From Burkholderiales bacterium (lineage in GTDB: Bacteria; Pseudomonadota; Gammaproteobacteria; Burkholderiales; CAIKXV01): DNA of 6,114 nt. The position numbers and the translations under genes are program-made. The stretch lies in NCBI GenBank assembly GCA_019751575.1, contig JAIENF010000619.1:1-6114 (forward strand), written 5' to 3'. Below, in pieces: positions 5,940-6,114 of the stretch. The notes below the pieces were generated by a model that saw only the letters and a list, made by a program, of their open reading frames with translations, made no database searches and was not told where the DNA came from. Numbering within the stretch: position 1 is the stretch's first letter; each line of letters begins with the position of its first letter.

Positions 5940-6114
5940 TCAGCGTCGTCCCACCGCCCGCCGCATCACTGCCACCCGCGGTTCGAAGCCCTGCTTCTTC
6001 CACGCAGCCACGGCCCGGTCGTCGCGCACCACCACCGCGAGTTCGAGCGTGGCGATCCGCTGCCGGCGTGCATGCTCGGCGGCATGTTCCTTCAGCAGGC
6101 TGCTCAGGCCGCGG
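5940..6114 (-). CDS. GNAT-family N-acetyltransferase, C-terminal end (5' part outside window)
   Basis: The last 57 codons of a - strand gene are present, ending in TGA at 5942-5940. The visible protein starts RGLSSLLKEHAAEHARR and continues IATLELAVVVRDDRAVAAW, then KKQGFEPRVAVMRR. This is the typical end of a GNAT fold: a helix after the acetyl-CoA pyrophosphate loop (RGLSSLL would be the end of the R/Q-x-x-G-x-G/A region), a beta strand (LELAVVV), a helix with the 'N/D-x-x-A...W/Y' pattern (DDRAVAAW) and the GF turn (KKQGFEP). Such enzymes move an acetyl group from acetyl-CoA to an amine. The substrate cannot be read from the C-terminus alone. The gene precedes the permease-family gene on the same strand at 61 bp. 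It looks like ordinary accessory or chromosomal content rather than a transfer gene. Confidence 0.75.
   Translation of the reverse strand, partial: RGLSSLLKEHAAEHARRQRIATLELAVVVRDDRAVAAWKKQGFEPRVAVMRRAVGRR

Noticed and set aside
5453..6114. A + strand frame starting with an ATGA overlap at the trbL stop and open to the window end, imitating a coupled next trb gene
   Set aside because: The start looks attractive, but the translation is not TrbF-like and has no membrane anchor. It runs antisense to the permease-family and GNAT genes, whose conserved motifs are clear.

Overview
The window is about two-thirds G+C and almost entirely coding, with strong third-position G/C in every real frame. It carries part of a P-type (RP4/Tn4371-like, VirB-related) type IV secretion gene cluster on the + strand. 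Two unrelated genes follow on the - strand. G+C content and gene types fit a high-GC proteobacterium, for example Xanthomonadales or Burkholderiales. That placement is inferred from composition and protein style only, and nothing here fixes the genus or whether the replicon is a chromosome, an integrative element or a plasmid.

Positions 2-5456 hold six co-directional genes in the order trbB (5' end outside the window), trbC, trbD, trbE, trbJ, trbL. They are packed with overlaps or gaps of at most 13 bp and almost certainly form one transcript. In family terms they supply two ATPases (TrbB/VirB11 and TrbE/VirB4), the pilin (TrbC/VirB2), a small inner-membrane partner of the VirB4 ATPase (TrbD/VirB3), a periplasmic coiled-coil protein (TrbJ/VirB5) and the polytopic channel protein (TrbL/VirB6). 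Together these are the cytoplasmic, inner-membrane and pilus parts of a mating-pair-formation machine. The order BCDE-J-L matches the Tn4371/ICE type, but the trbF-trbG-trbI genes that normally follow trbL there (VirB8, VirB9, VirB10 equivalents) are absent. The trb run stops at trbL.

Only 8 bp after the trbL stop, a convergent gene begins at its 3' end: a small two-helix membrane protein of the 'low affinity iron permease' family (5465-5878, -). It is followed after 61 bp by the C-terminal end of a GNAT-type N-acetyltransferase (5940 to the window end, -). Neither looks like transfer machinery, so position ~5457 is either an edge of the mobile element or T4SS cluster, or a cargo insertion within it.

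No stretch longer than 300 bases lacks a gene; the longest non-coding stretch is 5879-5939. I see no tRNA, rRNA, CRISPR, insertion sequence, integrase, attachment site or origin. No reading frame inside the window is broken. I do not see a clearly new system; the main points are the truncated gene order, a Glu in the TrbE Walker B position, a short VirB6-like TrbL, and two small hairpins at gene junctions.
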